DNA of 64,000 bases, taken from the NCBI GenBank assembly GCA_030268105.1, contig BSDZ01000008.1, positions 2,294,001 to 2,358,000 of the forward strand, in the 5' to 3' direction. The notes beneath the pieces are model-generated. The model ran no database searches. It was not told the DNA's origin and saw only the letters and a list, made by a program, of their open reading frames with translations. Numbering within the stretch: position 1 is the stretch's first letter; every line of letters begins with the position of its first letter. Made by a program: the position numbers and the translations under genes. This DNA comes from Volvox africanus (lineage: Eukaryota; Chlorophyta; Chlorophyceae; Chlamydomonadales; Volvocaceae). This document shows, piece by piece, positions 51,154 to 63,934 of this stretch.

Positions 51154-52894
51154 TCATCCTATTTCCATCGCTTTGCTTTCATGCCTATTTAGTTTTGCGT
51201 GCTTTTCCCAACCATTATGCCTCCATCTCATAAGCACCGCCGTCACCAGCACGCTCAGTCGCCACCATCCTGACCACCCAAGGCTGCGGCGCTGGCTGCC
51301 TGTGACACCATCTGGCGCCAGCCCACCCGGTTGCTGCTCACACCAGAGGCCTGCGGTCCATAAGCGGTCTCTGCTGCTGCTTCTGTGGCGACGGGGGTGA
51401 TGGCTACCTCGGCCGGCAAATCTAAGGATTACAACAGCACCGCGGAAATCTTGAGCACGAGTTGCCCTGCTGGACTGCGTCTCCAACCACTCGGTCTTGA
51501 ATTCGGCCCTATCAGAATCCATGTCGTGGCCGAAAGTGCCGCCTTCAGCTATTCGCGTGGGCTTTGCAGACCTAAACTCACTCGTTAAAGCCTGGACTTC
51601 ATCAATCGGTTCCACCAGGCCTTGCGTGGACATCTCTGCGGAGCATCCAAGCAAAGGCCTGGCCCGGTTGGCAGGCTGGCTACCTGCTGCCGCCGCCGTT
51701 GCCATTGGTGTGGTAGCCGGTGCTTGTGCTGCAGTTCCTACAGATGCAGGTGTCCCTGCCAATTCTGATTGAAAGACAGTCCGTCTCGGCAGTAGTGACG
51801 GCTGTTGCAATTTATGCTGCAACAGGTCGACATTGTAATAGACTCCTCCTTCACCATCCCCACCATCGCCGCCACCGCCTTTAGTCAGTAGGTTGCTGAA
51901 ACTAGCCAATGTAATCGTATTCATGGTCGAGGCGATTAGATTGTCTTGCATAGCCGGCAAGCCGATGCCAGCAGCAGCTGGCAGCGCCCTGCCTGGGTTG
52001 CTCCCCAACATCAGGTCAGACTGCTCTCGCAGTACAGGCTGGGCCTCACGCACCTTAGAACCCTTGACAATCTGCACACGATACATGTTGCCGCCGCCGA
52101 TAGCGCCAAGGCAGCAGCAGCCACGGCTGCGAGCCTTGGGATGCAGAGGAGGTGGGTGCAGTGGAGGTGGGTGCAGTGGAGGTTGCCGCTAATCCAAAGA
52201 TCTCCCTGCAAGAGTCAATTATGCTGTCGGTCTCACTGCCGGCGCAGGAGTTTCCAGTCGTTCGAATATTGTGCCAATCGAAAGAGTGACCTGCATGTTG
52301 CCAGCGACTGTAGCTGAGTTCCGGGTGTGCAAGATGACGCTTGGTGGTGGTGGCGGCAGGAGAGTATCCAGCAACAAGGGATCAGCCGGAATCCCTTCAT
52401 CATCTGCCATCACAGTCGCCACATCGTTTTTCGACCTTTCAGGTGCCAAGCGGAGCACTTGGGGTGCTATTAGGTCTCCACCGCTCGTGATGGTTGCTGA
52501 AGAGCCGCTCGGAGGTCCCGACTGAGGATGCGCCCAGCTTGGAAGATCGCTGTGATGACTACACTGTTGTCAGACCCCGTTGCCCCTGGATCTGGATCTG
52601 TCAGCCTGATCTATTTACGGGCAGTGCCTCATTCTAATCTCCAATAGGTGCGAAACTGGCCTCCAGCTGGGTGATGGCAGCTGCAGCCGTGGCAGCTGCC
52701 GCCGCCGCTGCCGCTGCAAAGGAGCCTTCTGGCTGTGAGGTGGGCTTGATCTCACTGGCAGCACTGCCACTGCCGCCGGTACGAAATGGCGGGCCAAGCG
52801 GTGAGCTGCCCGGCACACAGACTGGTGTTCCCCAGAGGCCAGTCCTCCTGAATATGCGTGGCCCTGAGACAGAGGCTACTTTGGTGCTGCCCAA
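51154..52894 (-). CDS. Possible low-complexity protein gene, function unknown
   Basis: Three minus-strand open segments have protein-like, low-complexity composition: 52894-52634 (GSFAAAAAAAAATAAAA), 52530-52219 (APQVLRLAPERSKNDVATVM, then LLPPPPPSVILHTRNSATVA) and 52086-51154 (MYRVQIVKGSKVREAQPVL, IASTMNTITLASFSNLLTKG, then Gly/Ala/Gln-rich sequence). Ala, Pro and Gln runs are common in volvocine regulatory proteins, but I recognise no domain and could not place splice sites cleanly. The last part of the long frame, after about 51.45 kb, looks non-coding (Arg/Trp-rich). The plus-strand frames over the same bases are likely shadows. Confidence 0.3.
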
Positions 52895-54831
52895 GGGGCT
52901 GTTGCGCCGGGCCCCTGCATTTCAGCATAGCGGCTCTCCGAACCACCTGTCTGTCACACCAAACTAACGTCCACCAAACACATTATATGCAGAATACTCA
53001 CTATGGAGTCGGTCTTGGCCTGCGGCTGTGACCTTGAACGGGACTCGACTGCACTCTATGATGCGTTAATCCTGCTGATAGCTCGTCCGTGGATCGCAGG
53101 AGCGGGTCCTGCTACCTGAAGTCTTGATGTCCCGATCTAAGCTCTCGACACGGTCCGGCGAAATGCTACTAGGTATAACGCTTCCGTTACAAGTCGGTCA
53201 GAAAAAGGTAATGAAGGCAACATATATAAGTGCTCGTTTACGCTCAAGAAGTACAAAGTTCACTTGCTCTATCGTTGCTAGAATACTAATCGTTACTAAT
53301 CGGACTCTAAATACCGTACACTTGTCATGACATGGTCGAAACATAACATGCAATGCGATCAAGATAAAATTATTCTAATAGATAAACGATTCGGCGTCAT
53401 TGCTATCCGGGTATTCGGCGTCATTGCTACAGATACAACAGATATCAGTTCTAAGCTGCCAATCAATTCGCAGGTTAGGCTCACATAGCGTCGGTCGACA
53501 GAGAGAAAATTCGTGTCACAGGCAGTGCACAAGTGCAAACCATAAGGACGCGGCGAGCAGTTCGGACGTAACTGCCGACTCATGAGGCCACAGATATAAG
53601 TTTTTCGAGGATGGAATTGAAAATGGCTACCTACAACTTAACTCGCGAGGAACAGGCAGGGCTTGTTGCAGAAGGTCATTCACGAGCCATTACGGCGTTT
53701 ATTACCTAAACGTACTTCCTGGACTATAAGGACGAAAATTCGTATCAGGTTCATGTAACATGGCTTAATTTGAGCCTCATATTCCGCGATAGTTTTGTGG
53801 TTGTTTTCAGCTAGTTTCCATCAATCCGTAGGTAGTTGTAGAGACAGGGCTCCGGACCCTACTGGTCCGTAGAAATCAAAGTTATTAGATTCCCATCAAC
53901 TGCTTGCGCCAAAAATTGTAATAATATATATTTAAACCATGTCTTAGCTGCACCAATTATGTCCACATCACCCTTTGAGCTACGGGAACCTCACCGTCCC
54001 TCACCAAACATATGGAACTCCGTCCCCGTGGGGAGGGGCACTAGCACCAGGGGCGCCTGCCCGAAAAAGGGATTTCTCGGGGAGCTGTTTTCGCCGGGGA
54101 GCTGTGTTTAGCGCCCATACCCGAAACAAGTTAGGACAGGTCCAGGAATGATCCCAGCACCACTGGGCGCCTAACATGCCCGCCGCTAAGAGCGCCAGAC
54201 CTGCACTACGCCTACGCTTCTCAGCCGCACTGGTCGCACGCCCGGACGTAGCCCCCGGTCCAGGCCGGCCACGCTTGCCTGTACCGAGGAATACTGTACA
54301 ACTGCATATTACTTCAGTCAAAGCCTCCTTTACAGGGTTTTCAACTTTCTAATCAGTGCGCGTGAAGACAATCCCTGCTGTAGAGTGTTGGACCAGTGTT
54401 GTTTCGGTCTCAGCCCTGGTCCTCAGTGCACCAATTGCGCTGGAATCCAAGTCCCGGACTTCGGTGATACGTTGTGTCTGACGGATGCAGGTGATGAAGT
54501 ACAGGTAACACATTCAGGCCAAATCTCAAGGGTGATACTTAGGGTTTAATAATACCGGATTATTTGCTGCTGCCCGCCTCTTAAGCGGTCATCCACGGAA
54601 GCTGGAACCACCACATTTTTACAGTGCGTCGTAGTACTTGTGTCGTAGTGTTCGTTATGAAACGAATACAGAGCCAAAACCCTTCATTATGTTGGAGCAC
54701 ATCTTGTCCGTGTACAGCCATACGTTATATTTGCGAATGGACTCCCGGTTCTTGTGCTTAACGAGCCATCCTGGCGGCAACCTTCAATACGAGGCGTGTT
54801 GGAGGGAGTGGCCATGAGAGTACATTTAAAT
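52895..54831. other. No gene recognised; ALG10 3' flank at the right
   Basis: A minus-strand TGTAA (TTACA at 54619-54623) is a plausible ALG10 poly(A) signal about 210 bp past the stop. A minus-strand open frame at 54001-54321 (GKRGRPGPGATSGRATSAA) has no family I recognise. Near 53.4 kb GATTCGGCGTCATTGCTA is nearly repeated as TATTCGGCGTCATTGCTA. Confidence 0.35.
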
Positions 54832-57830
54832 TTACCAGATGAACCGCGCAACACTACCGTCCGCAAACTCAAAGGGCCGGTATAGGAACATGTACATGGT
54901 TGCCAGGTTGATGGCGCCATACATCGACACCATGACCGCGGCTTGGAGACGGGTCGGCGGCTCCAAATGTAGAGCGACCATAAAGAACCCGGGTGTGAAG
55001 TACCTGCGGCCACCCATGTTTGTTTTCGTGGGACCCCATGTCACGCAGGTGAAGGGTCGCAGGTGATGTTTAGGATACCTGCCTGTTGTCCCTCAGGCGA
55101 CGTGGTGCAGCTGATTCCCCAGTCCAAAAGTGGCATGTCTCTCTCCCTCCCGCCCCATGCCTCTAACCTAGCCCACCTGAGCTCCAGCAACCCCGCGGGA
55201 AGCAACTGCGCCACCAAACAGGCCACGAAGCCAGCGACCCACAGGACAGATACTCGGCGGAGGAGCCCTGCCAACAGCAGCGCCCATGCGGCCGCATATG
55301 CAGGCGCCAGGATGTATTTGGCGTTCGTGCCGCGACCCAGCAAGCGCCGCCACAGGTAGAAGACGTAATGCCTGAGGGATCTCATGGCGGTGGTAGCGGG
55401 CGGCGGAAGCGAAAGGGGACGTTAAGGGGCCGTGATGATACGGCGTAGGTCCCAGGTCCTTCCCGTACAGACAACGTCCCCTACGTTTTGCTTGCATTCG
55501 CTCATGCATGTCCCGAGCTGCGCCTTGCCCTTGCATCAATTGCGGTGCCTTGAGCCGCATTGGTAGCCTTATATGCCGTTTATGACCCATCCATGTCGTG
55601 GCCACGGAGGATTACTGTTTTTATGGTGTCGCAATAATACGTGAACCAGTCATGTATCCTTTCATTGCTTTGTTGTTACCCATGTTGCACATGCATATGC
55701 CAAATTTAAAAGGGTTGATAACCTGGGATGACCACGATGCGGATCCTGCAGACCGATTTGTTGCGATTTGTTGCGATTTGTTGCGATTTGTTGCGATTTG
55801 TTGCGATTTGTTGCGATTTGTTGCGATTTGTTGCGATTTGTTGCGATTTGTTGCGATTTGTTGCGATTTGTTGCGATTTGTTGCGATTTGTTGCGATTTG
55901 TTGCGATTTGTTGCAAGGAAATAGCAGTGGGAAGGGAGCTTCTCAGTTGCAATGTTGGCAAGTGTTTAAGTAACTGTCCGCGTACCGATTGTCCGCCAAC
56001 ATGTACGGATGGACAATAGTTGACATGCGGCCAACGGCTGCTGCCGCCGCCACCGCCGCCACCGCCGCCACAACCACGGACACCAACGTCCGCCGCCGTA
56101 CAGTGTCGCGCAGCGACGCCATCGCATTCGTCAGCAATTCGGGCCACAGCATCAGCGCCGTCCAACCGGCAAAGTACAAAAGCTGCGCGCCATGCCGTAC
56201 CGCTTTGTGGGCCTCCTTGTCCCCCAGTACGACAGATCCGCCGTTCGAGACCAGAAAGGCAGCGAAACCGGCGGGCGGCAACATTAGCGGCCAGAGTTTA
56301 GCTGCCAGCGTTTTACGGCATCGCCACAACCTGGTTAACGCTACCCGCAACTCATAAATCGGTCCCACTTCTGTTCTTGCTGCTGTTACGAGTTCTGCGG
56401 CCGGAGCCGCGGCCGCTTTTGTCCCCGCTGCTGCTGCTGTGCTGTCCGAGGTTTTCGGTTGCATCTTACCCAATAACCGATTAGCATTCCCTATACGGCG
56501 CTGATCGCCCTGCCGCTGCTGTGCACCACGAAGCGCAGGGGCCCATTCCAACTCCGCCTCCGCTAGCGCTGCCTGTCCCAGAAGGAACGCAGCCCACACC
56601 GCGTTTGTTTGGCGGCACAGAATCGCCAGTGAGCTGGCCAGTGCCGCGAGCCTGTGGCGGCGCTTCGCCACCTATCACCGGCAATCCGACCGAGCGGCAG
56701 GGCAATGACAGGAAGGATTGCGTTCAGGCGGATGGGTGGGTATGTGAGCTGAGGAGTGGGGCAGAAGGACGAAATATTCGCATGACCTCATGACCTCATG
56801 GAGGCATTGCATTAATGAAAAGAAGTACGCTGTGCTTGCTAATGTGTCGCGTGGACTTAAGGCGGTATTGCTACCCGCACTGCAAGGGCATATCTTTTAT
56901 CCATGGCTAGTTTTGCATGTGTACCATAGCCCTTATACCTGCAGTTGCGCCAGCAACAGGAACAATAATGACGCCACGTCCGTATAGTAGAGGAAGGAGA
57001 AAAACCAGTGTAGAGGGTAAAGCGCCAGCAGAAGTGCATGAAGGATGTGATCCACGGGTGCAGAGGAGCCCGGGTGGAGGCTCTGCGGTTCCCAGGCTGC
57101 GCCGGCAGCCGCAGCGCTGTCTGTATCATGCACCGATACATGGTGAGCCGGAGCCTCAACGCGCTGCGCACATGCGCCTTTTACATGCGCCTTTATTTGG
57201 GCCTGCCATTGCTTTCGGTATGTGACTATAATGTCTTTGATCACGACCAAACAGACCATGGAGAGCAGCACGTTGAGTGAGCGGAGGTAGGTGGTCGTGC
57301 AGGCGGCATCCTGCGGAGAACAGAAGCAAGGGCACAAGAAGGGGACAGTGAGAGGGCTACCCATATGCAGAATGGTATCGATGTGTGTACTGAAAGCCCA
57401 TCTCTGTATTCATAGCTAATGACACAAGACGCTGCGGCCCAGCACCGCCGGCACTTACCACCTGCAAGGGGGAAAACAGGGCCTGTGCAGCCCACCGCAA
57501 CCATCCGTAGAGTGTCCCCAGGACGTAGATGCCGGGGAAGGTGGTGATCTTCGGGTGCCACGACGCAAAGGCGCCACGACAGTAGTCCCGCGCTTGCGGC
57601 CCATGAAAGATCTCGTCCTACAATATGCAGTCGGTTTTCCTTGTTTAGTTATAGCAGCTTGGATTCTCATATGTAGCTTTTCGTCTAAAATTGACGGTGG
57701 CTTTGCCCGAAGTGCTAGAAATAACCGTTGGTAATGTCCTGCTCACCATGTAATCATCTGGAACAAGTTTATTTACAATCAGTAATGTACAAGCTTGAAA
57801 CGCTACGAAAGTTGCCACTAGCCATGACAT
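54832..57830 (-). CDS. ALG10: ALG10 alpha-1,2-glucosyltransferase (6 exons, about 555 aa)
   Basis: Adds the terminal alpha-1,2 glucose to the lipid-linked N-glycan precursor in the ER lumen; a polytopic membrane enzyme of the DIE2/ALG10 family. Exons: 57830-57747, 57617-57459, 57310-56939, 56671-55986, 55371-55177, 55003-54832 (1668 nt in phase). Exon 2 could instead end at 57462; the GTAAGT donor at 57459 is stronger. Motifs: LVPDDYM joined to DEIFHGPQARDYC, ASWHPKITTFPGIYVLG, LRSLNVLLSM, the hallmark LCRQTNAVW, IVHPYMLADN joined to RHYVFYLWRR, and RYFTPGFFM with C-terminal TMYMFLYRPFEFADGSVARF. It is longer than animal homologues because of an Ala-rich insert in exon 4 (TAAAAGTKAAAAPAAE) and an Ala/Gly-rich loop in exon 3. 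The gene is head to head with the EAPP gene. Confidence 0.92.
55754..55914. repeat. 10-bp minisatellite, about 16 identical units, in ALG10 intron 4
   Basis: Unit TTGCGATTTG repeats head to tail with no visible variants and lies wholly in intron 55985-55372. Long open frames through it on both strands come only from the repeat. Confidence 0.95.
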
Positions 57831-58107
57831 ATGGGTCAGTTATGATAATATCTACACAGGGCGACGCGCCGCAGAATAACGAGTTGCTGTCACAACGTGT
57901 AAATTTAGATGAAGTTTCTTTTGAAATTTGTGACTAATCCTCTGACATCCTTAGGATTTAGGATTATGTCGCTGTATTTGTAGTCAGCCAACGACAAAGG
58001 CCACCGGTAACGGGGTTTCCTGACCTCAACTAATCACAAAACCAATATAACATCATATAACATCTCTTTTGGGGGAAGGTTCGGCTACTCAAGGTCTGGC
58101 CGCAGAC
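57831..58107. promoter_or_regulatory. Shared divergent promoter region of ALG10 and EAPP
   Basis: 277 bp separate the ALG10 start (57830, minus) from the EAPP start (58108, plus). Both transcripts must start here. No defined box is claimed. Confidence 0.5.
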
Positions 58108-59055
58108 ATGTCCTGTGTGCCGCCCACGCAACCCTACGCGTCCCAGGCATGCAACGACCCGGTAACCGCCAGCACGCTATCACCTCTCCCTTCTGACCAC
58201 GCATCTCATGGTCATCGGCCTGTTTCAGCATACACTACATGGGAAGGTGCTGAAACCCCCAGTGTTCGCGGTCAGCGGCCCAATGGCCCGGGAGGTGAAG
58301 GGGCAAGGACAGGCACGCGACAAAGCGCCAATGGAGCGGCCGCTGCTTTCGGCGAAGACTTCAGTGGCGACCCAGATGGCGACAACGTCTCCGCTGGAAG
58401 CGGCGGTATGCAGCAGGAGCCGGACCCTTTCTACGACGAGGCTGCGGGTAAGGTACTAGTCCAAACCGGACCCTCACTTCGCTCGTATGTTCTTCTGTGC
58501 TGCTTAGGAGTGTTTAAGTATGAAGTGCCTGAAGTCGCTCACGCTGTAAATTTGTTCGCGCCGTGACGTTCCCTCCTGTCTTGTCTTGATCCTCCTGTCC
58601 ATGGCATATCGCTGCTTTTGCGGCGCCATTGAATATTTGACTCTATTGACACACCTGCGGCGGCACCGCGAGCCGCAGATGAGGAGGATGCCGCCTGGGC
58701 GGAGCGTCAGCGTGAGGGGCGTCTCTCCGACGCAGTGCTGTCCTGCCCGGGCTGCTTCACCACACTCTGCATCGACTGCCAGCGCCACGAAAAGTACCAC
58801 AACCAGTACCGTGCTATGTTTGTGATGAACTGCAGCGTCGAAGAGGACGAGCAAGGGGGCGAGGGTGGAGGAGGTGCGTTTAATCCGGCCGTTGGGGAAG
58901 GGGGTTGCCGAGGTGGAAGCCGGCGGTCCAAACGCGCACGGGGATCTGCACAGTATCGGCGGGTATGCTGCAGCGTGTGCGGAACGGAGGTTGGGGCGCT
59001 GGAGGTGGCGGAGGAGCTGTACCATTTCTACCACATCTTTCCCAGCAATGCATAG
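58108..59055 (+). CDS. EAPP: EAPP-family (E2F-associated phosphoprotein) zinc-binding protein (2 exons, 238 aa)
   Basis: Homologue of a nuclear protein named in mammals for its association with E2F factors; its function in algae is unknown. Exon 1 is 58108-58447 and exon 2 is 58679-59055, in phase. The N-terminal half is low-complexity (MSCVPPTQPYASQACNDP) and ends DPFYDEAADEEDAAW across the junction. The conserved core follows: LSDAVLSCPGCFTTLCIDCQ, RHEKYHNQYRAMFVMNC, then RRVCCSVCGTEVGALE and a C-terminal ELYHFYHIFPSNA. Two CxxC pairs suggest zinc binding. The Gly-rich stretch in the middle (EGGGGAFNPAVGEGG) could hide a small intron. The in-frame TTG at 58069 is not needed as a start. A TGTAA motif is at 59621-59625. 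Confidence 0.88.
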
Positions 59056-61088
59056 CCAAGAATGACTGCGTATCTCGCATCTTACGGCTTTATTTTTTCT
59101 TGTTTTCATCACCTGACATTTCCTATAGCATACGGGCAAGCAAAGGCACAGTGGCGTGTGTGGATCAGGGAAGAAGCTGCGAGCTCAGATTTTTAGTTGC
59201 CGTATGCGCCAAGCAACATTAATAATGGCTTGCCGGCCATATTGGCGTGCATGTACAGAGGTTTGGGAGCAAAGGACCGGCGTGTGTGTGTTTGTTTTGA
59301 TGATGCGGGTGGTCCTAATTGCCGTCGTTACAATTGGAACTCCAACAGCAGCAGCAGGTGGGCTACAGCGAAGCAAGTAACTTTAATTGGTGGCTGTTGG
59401 TCCGTGGCTGTTATGGCTGGGTGTTAGACGTACGTATGGCGATAAACAATTTATAACGAGGGCCCTGACCAGGGCGTGCTAGTTACAACCCCACAAGGCC
59501 GAGCGTCCTCCTAGTTACGTAACCCCACATGGCAAGTAGTATACTTACGACGCTATATTGCGATGCAATTGTGGAAAATGTGCCTGGCGAATTCCAGCCC
59601 GCTGGCATCTCAATAGGGGTTGTAACGGAGGAATTTGCATCGCAGCATCAATCTCTGTTATTTGTTGCACCCCGTGTTACCGTGGTGGTGCGCATTGCCA
59701 GGACTGACCCCCAAATGCTAGATCCAAACCCCACTATTGCAGCGAAAATGGTTTGATGCCATCGCTACAGAATGAACATAAAATCCGATGAATCCGTTTG
59801 CCTGAATGACCGAGCTGTTGCTGAATCAGGGTTACGACTCACTGCCAAGAGTTGCGGTACTGAAGGGTAAACAAAAGATAGAACCCACATGCATTCTTCG
59901 GGCACAGGATGCAGCAGAATGCCCACTGCTAGGAGTGGAGGACTCTAATGGGGGATTCGCACCCCTGCGTGCATTAAGCGTTGTTGCACCCAGCCTGTAT
60001 CACAACAAAAATGTAATGAATGAACGAGAAACAACATGAAACCAAGGACCTGACCAGCCATACACAGCGTATTAATTACACTTCGGCCAGGAAGTGGCAT
60101 ATTTTTTGAAGATGTACAGCTGTCTTGATTGATGGACAGTTTGTGGGCCTACTCGAGCATTCCATGCGATCAATGGGAGTGAGCTAGCTTTCGCTTAGAG
60201 GCAGGGAGCCAGTCTTACAGTGATACACTATGAAAGAGTGTTACACAGTATGTACAGCAACAGCGCTCCGAAAGCCCTACTGAAAACAATAAGCAACGAC
60301 AAAGCCTGCCTTCTCAAGAGTATCCACAGATTTGTCGTACTTGTACTTGTACTTGTACTTGTACTTGATTTGTACAGTACAAACAAACAATTAAGGTGCA
60401 AAAACACCTACGCAGCATGCACTTCGATCCTTTTCAGCACTCAACGATCTACTTAACTTTACATACAAAGCTTGTCCACAAAGCGTGCCTTCGCCCCCTT
60501 GGTGAACTCCCCGGCGGCGGTTGGTTATTCAGAGGTAAAATAACGTGCGGTCGGCCGTACATATGATTGATTTAAAGCTGAAATGCCGAGAAACCTCTCC
60601 CCACACACAGGCCATGGCCGCACGGACATGCATGGATGGTCGGTGACGTTTCATCCAGCCACCTAAGCAGCATGCAGACGTGTTATTATGTCCGTGCCCA
60701 GTAGATCCGGTCTTGCTCCCTAGAGCACCCTATGTGGGCGGCGACCCGTCAGAGACCGTTATGTGGTGCTTCGAAGCTAATTTGTCAATTCAGTAATACA
60801 GCTATAAATTAATTATAATGTGTTATGGTTATTATTACTATAATGATAGTTATGTTAGGGATGCCTGGGTGATCAGCCTAGCATCCGTTACAGATGACTT
60901 CCACGCAATATATGCATGTGTGAACGTCAGCCACCAGACCACAACCACGAGACAATTTAACCCATCATCCAGCACAGCTACTTATGACAGTACTAAAAAC
61001 CTAAATCTAGCAGTAAGAATATCATTGAGTTTGGAAGGAACAATGTATTTCTTCATCCCAACCAGACCACGCTAATGGTCCCATTACA
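59056..61088. other. No gene recognised
   Basis: Begins with the EAPP 3' UTR. The later open frames (59529-59756, 59806-60039, 60818-61075) show no family. A small GTACTT repeat lies near 60338-60366. Confidence 0.35.
60338..60366. repeat. GTACTT hexanucleotide repeat
   Basis: About five tandem units of GTACTT. Simple repeat with no other signal. Confidence 0.85.
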
Positions 61089-61380
61089 TCATTGCACAAC
61101 GGTATCAACGGTATGTATGGGGCAGCACCCTATGGTGTCACTGATCATTTGGTACACGCAGCTGGGGCCGGCACATGGCAGGCACATGTACAGACCACCG
61201 GCTAGGATGGTGGGAAAGAAATCGGTGATGCGCTTGATCGTCAGCAGGCCGTATGTCGTGCCTCGCCAGCTAATCGAACTGATTCCGACGTTAAACGAGA
61301 CGCCATTGCTTGTAGCGGTCAGCCGGCCTCCCTTTCGGGCGTATTCTGGAACACACTTGCCATCTGCGGAAAGATGCAAG
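61089..61380 (-). CDS. Possible terminal exon of an unknown protein
   Basis: A minus-strand open segment entering after a plausible acceptor (TTTCCGCAG, about 61369-61361) reads GKCVPEYARKGGRLTATSNG, then ISSISWRGTTYGLLTIKRIT and ends CCPIHTVDTVVQ with a stop at 61089. The composition is protein-like, with Cys pairs and Gly/Thr/Ser, as in extracellular proteins. No family or companion exons were identified. Confidence 0.25.
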
Positions 61381-61466
61381 TAGCATATTAACTGGCGGGC
61401 ATGTACAATTGACATGGTACAGATGCTGGGTCCCTGTCTTTTTTCCGGCTCCTTGGAAGCCGACAC

Positions 61467-63832
61467 CAGCAGCCAACGTTGTCCTGTCAGTGTTTGTATG
61501 TGAACCTGGCGGGCTGGAGCGGCGGACTCAAAGGGATGTTTTAGCTGCGGTCAAAGACCTGGCTAAAATAGGTTTTGCGGCGGTTTGAGGAGGCTTTGAG
61601 GAGCACGCTAGTCCTCCTTGCGTGCTTCTGTTTTTTTTCAGTTGGTGGTAAGGCCCTATTAGCGTTCTGGGCCTTAATTCGTTTGTTTGGCAGCTTGTCT
61701 GTGCGTGCCAGTCTCTTCACCTTTCTATTTATAGCTTTGTTCCTTACTGCGTACTCGTTCTTGTGTTCTTCCGTGCTTCTGCTTTTTGCACCCCGAGTGA
61801 GATTGAGAGTGAGACTGTCATGAGATGGCCCTGCTGCCTGTTACTGAGTTGCATATAAAATAGGTTAATAATGTATGTGCCCCCATGCATCTAATCCGGC
61901 TAAGAATTGGACCAATTTATCTCTCCAAGCAATTCTTGCGCTGCAATCTCTTAAACTTCCCGGGCGAAATCAACATGTATCAGTACTCGTCCCACCACTT
62001 AAGATCACATAAACATTGCACCTGTGTAAAAGTGGATTGCAATGCCAATTTTGGGTGACTGGTGGGAAGCATGTGTGTGACAGCTGTGTATGACTGGCTC
62101 GAATGGTGTCTAGCTGTTGCAATATCATAATAATATTTAGAAAGTCTAATTATGACGTTAACTTGAGAGCTCTTCCTATGAGTAAGATGCAGTAAATAGG
62201 TAGCGAGGTTAGGATGCACGAGTTTGAATTCCCCCTCAATTAGCAAGCGACTTGTTGCCAGGGCTACTTTCTACTCGCATCCTTGGAGCTAATATTTGGG
62301 AATTGGATAACCCCGAGATCAGGCCGTTATGGTACAAACCCAAGGGTTAGTGTCTATCTGGCTATCTGGCTATCTAGGTTAGTGTCTATCTGGCTTGGGT
62401 GTGGGACGCTCCCTGCTGCTAAAGGTGGAGGGGGTAGGAGCTCTTTCTTAGAGCATCATACAACAGCTGTCACGGCGAGGAACTCAACATATGATAGGTT
62501 GTTTGAAAGCACGGGTCTGAATGAAGGAAGGTCCTAATGGCATCGTAGTGGTCAGGACAATAATGATGCTGCAGCATCACCTTATCCTCAACATCCACCC
62601 CATCTCCCCCATGAACTGGCCCCTCCCCGGATCTGCGCACAAATCAATCGTCCACCTCGGCCTCGACCACTATAACATGTTGTTGCCCAAAAGTCTGAAA
62701 GGGAAGTCACAGTAGTCAGGATATGAATGGTGGTACAGCACCATGTGGTCCTCCTCATCCCTAGCTAGCTCCACCCGTCTCGCGATCGATCAGAAATATA
62801 TAGATCGGTCATCGCACCCGCTGAGGCCGTTTTTTGTTACAAGAAAGCGATGACAAATCGCATGCGCACTCTTTCCAGGGTAGATAATATAAAGAAAAAG
62901 TGCGCATAGAATCAAAGTATTCGTACGATCATGCTGATGTATAGTTTGCAATCATATAATGCCCGAGCCATTCCTTTTGAAGATCCATGAATCAGCAGAT
63001 TTATTTGTAAGATATACACTAAGTTATTAAGCTCGATTCAACCAAGCGCGGCTTCTATCTATTATTACTTTCCAATTGCACGTGCGTGCGTTATATTGGG
63101 CAACTGGGCACAAACATAACACCTCTGCTGCTTAGGTGGGTAGACAAAACGCCATACATCTTGAATGAGTTCCCATATGCATGGTCGCCCGTTCAGTTAC
63201 TTGTTTCCCGTGCTCTGGGTTCTTTTGGCATCTTTAGTTTGATATGGTGGGCAATGTATGCCACACTCGCACATTTTGGCCTCTAAAACCCGGAGGGTTT
63301 ACCATCGTACAATAAAGGCACGTATCGTTTATTTGTGTAGTATCATGGGGTATCTACGGGCAAAATATCGGAGGATATCTGGGTCTGTACATCCTTCCGA
63401 TCGGGCCTTTGTTACTAAGGTCCGTTATGGATGGCTTTGCATATGGACAGATTACGGCGGTCAGGTCTGATGACTTAGGCTTCGACTGTTATGGCGGACA
63501 TTACAAGCACATGCAGTATTGTTGTCCTTCGTTATAGATGCACGCAACAGCCAAACTCTTTACATTGACAAGTCAGGCAAAGAGTGAACTACCTAAGGAA
63601 ACGAGTTAAGGTTGTGGCACGACATACAAGAGAGGCCAACAAACAAGCTGGTTACTGGCGAGTCTATACGTACAGATCACATACAAACAGATCAGACCAA
63701 TAACCCTACCCCAAAGGCATACCATGAATAGAATAAAGAGTCATGGCCAAACTGCTGGAAACCGCCAGCGACTACATACCAAGCCGGCAGGGATAGGACC
63801 CGGCAGCGGGAGGTTGCGTGCTTGTGGCCATG
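61467..63832. other. No gene recognised
   Basis: Short open frames only. Near 62345-62400 a GTTAGTGTCTATCTGGC block is directly repeated with an intervening CTATCTGG duplication. Nothing else stands out. Confidence 0.35.
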
Positions 63833-63934
63833 ATTGTAGTAGTCATATATGTACAGTACACGCTTCCAAGGTAAGGCGCAAGAAGCACCTTCTCAGCATC
63901 TCAAGAGGCCTGTGCGGCACTCAACTACTACAAT
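63833..63934. mobile_element. Small dispersed element, copy 3 (MITE-like, 102 bp, intact ends)
   Basis: Perfect 11-bp terminal inverted repeats: ATTGTAGTAGT (63833-63843) and ACTACTACAAT (63924-63934). Internal blocks CACGCTTCC, CTCAGCATCTC, AGAGGCC and GCGGCACTCAAC match the copies at 7339 and 7994. No coding capacity. Confidence 0.7.

Noticed and set aside
52671..52967. Ala-rich plus-strand open frame
   Set aside because: Low-complexity Ala/Gly codons are open on both strands; no motif favours this frame.
55754..55914. Possible CRISPR-like array
   Set aside because: The units are 10 bp with no spacers between them; this is a simple minisatellite in a eukaryotic intron.
55598..56165. Long open frames with repeated FVAICCDLLR or IATNRNKSQQ
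   Set aside because: Translation of the 10-bp intronic minisatellite; a 10-bp unit cycles through all frames without stops.
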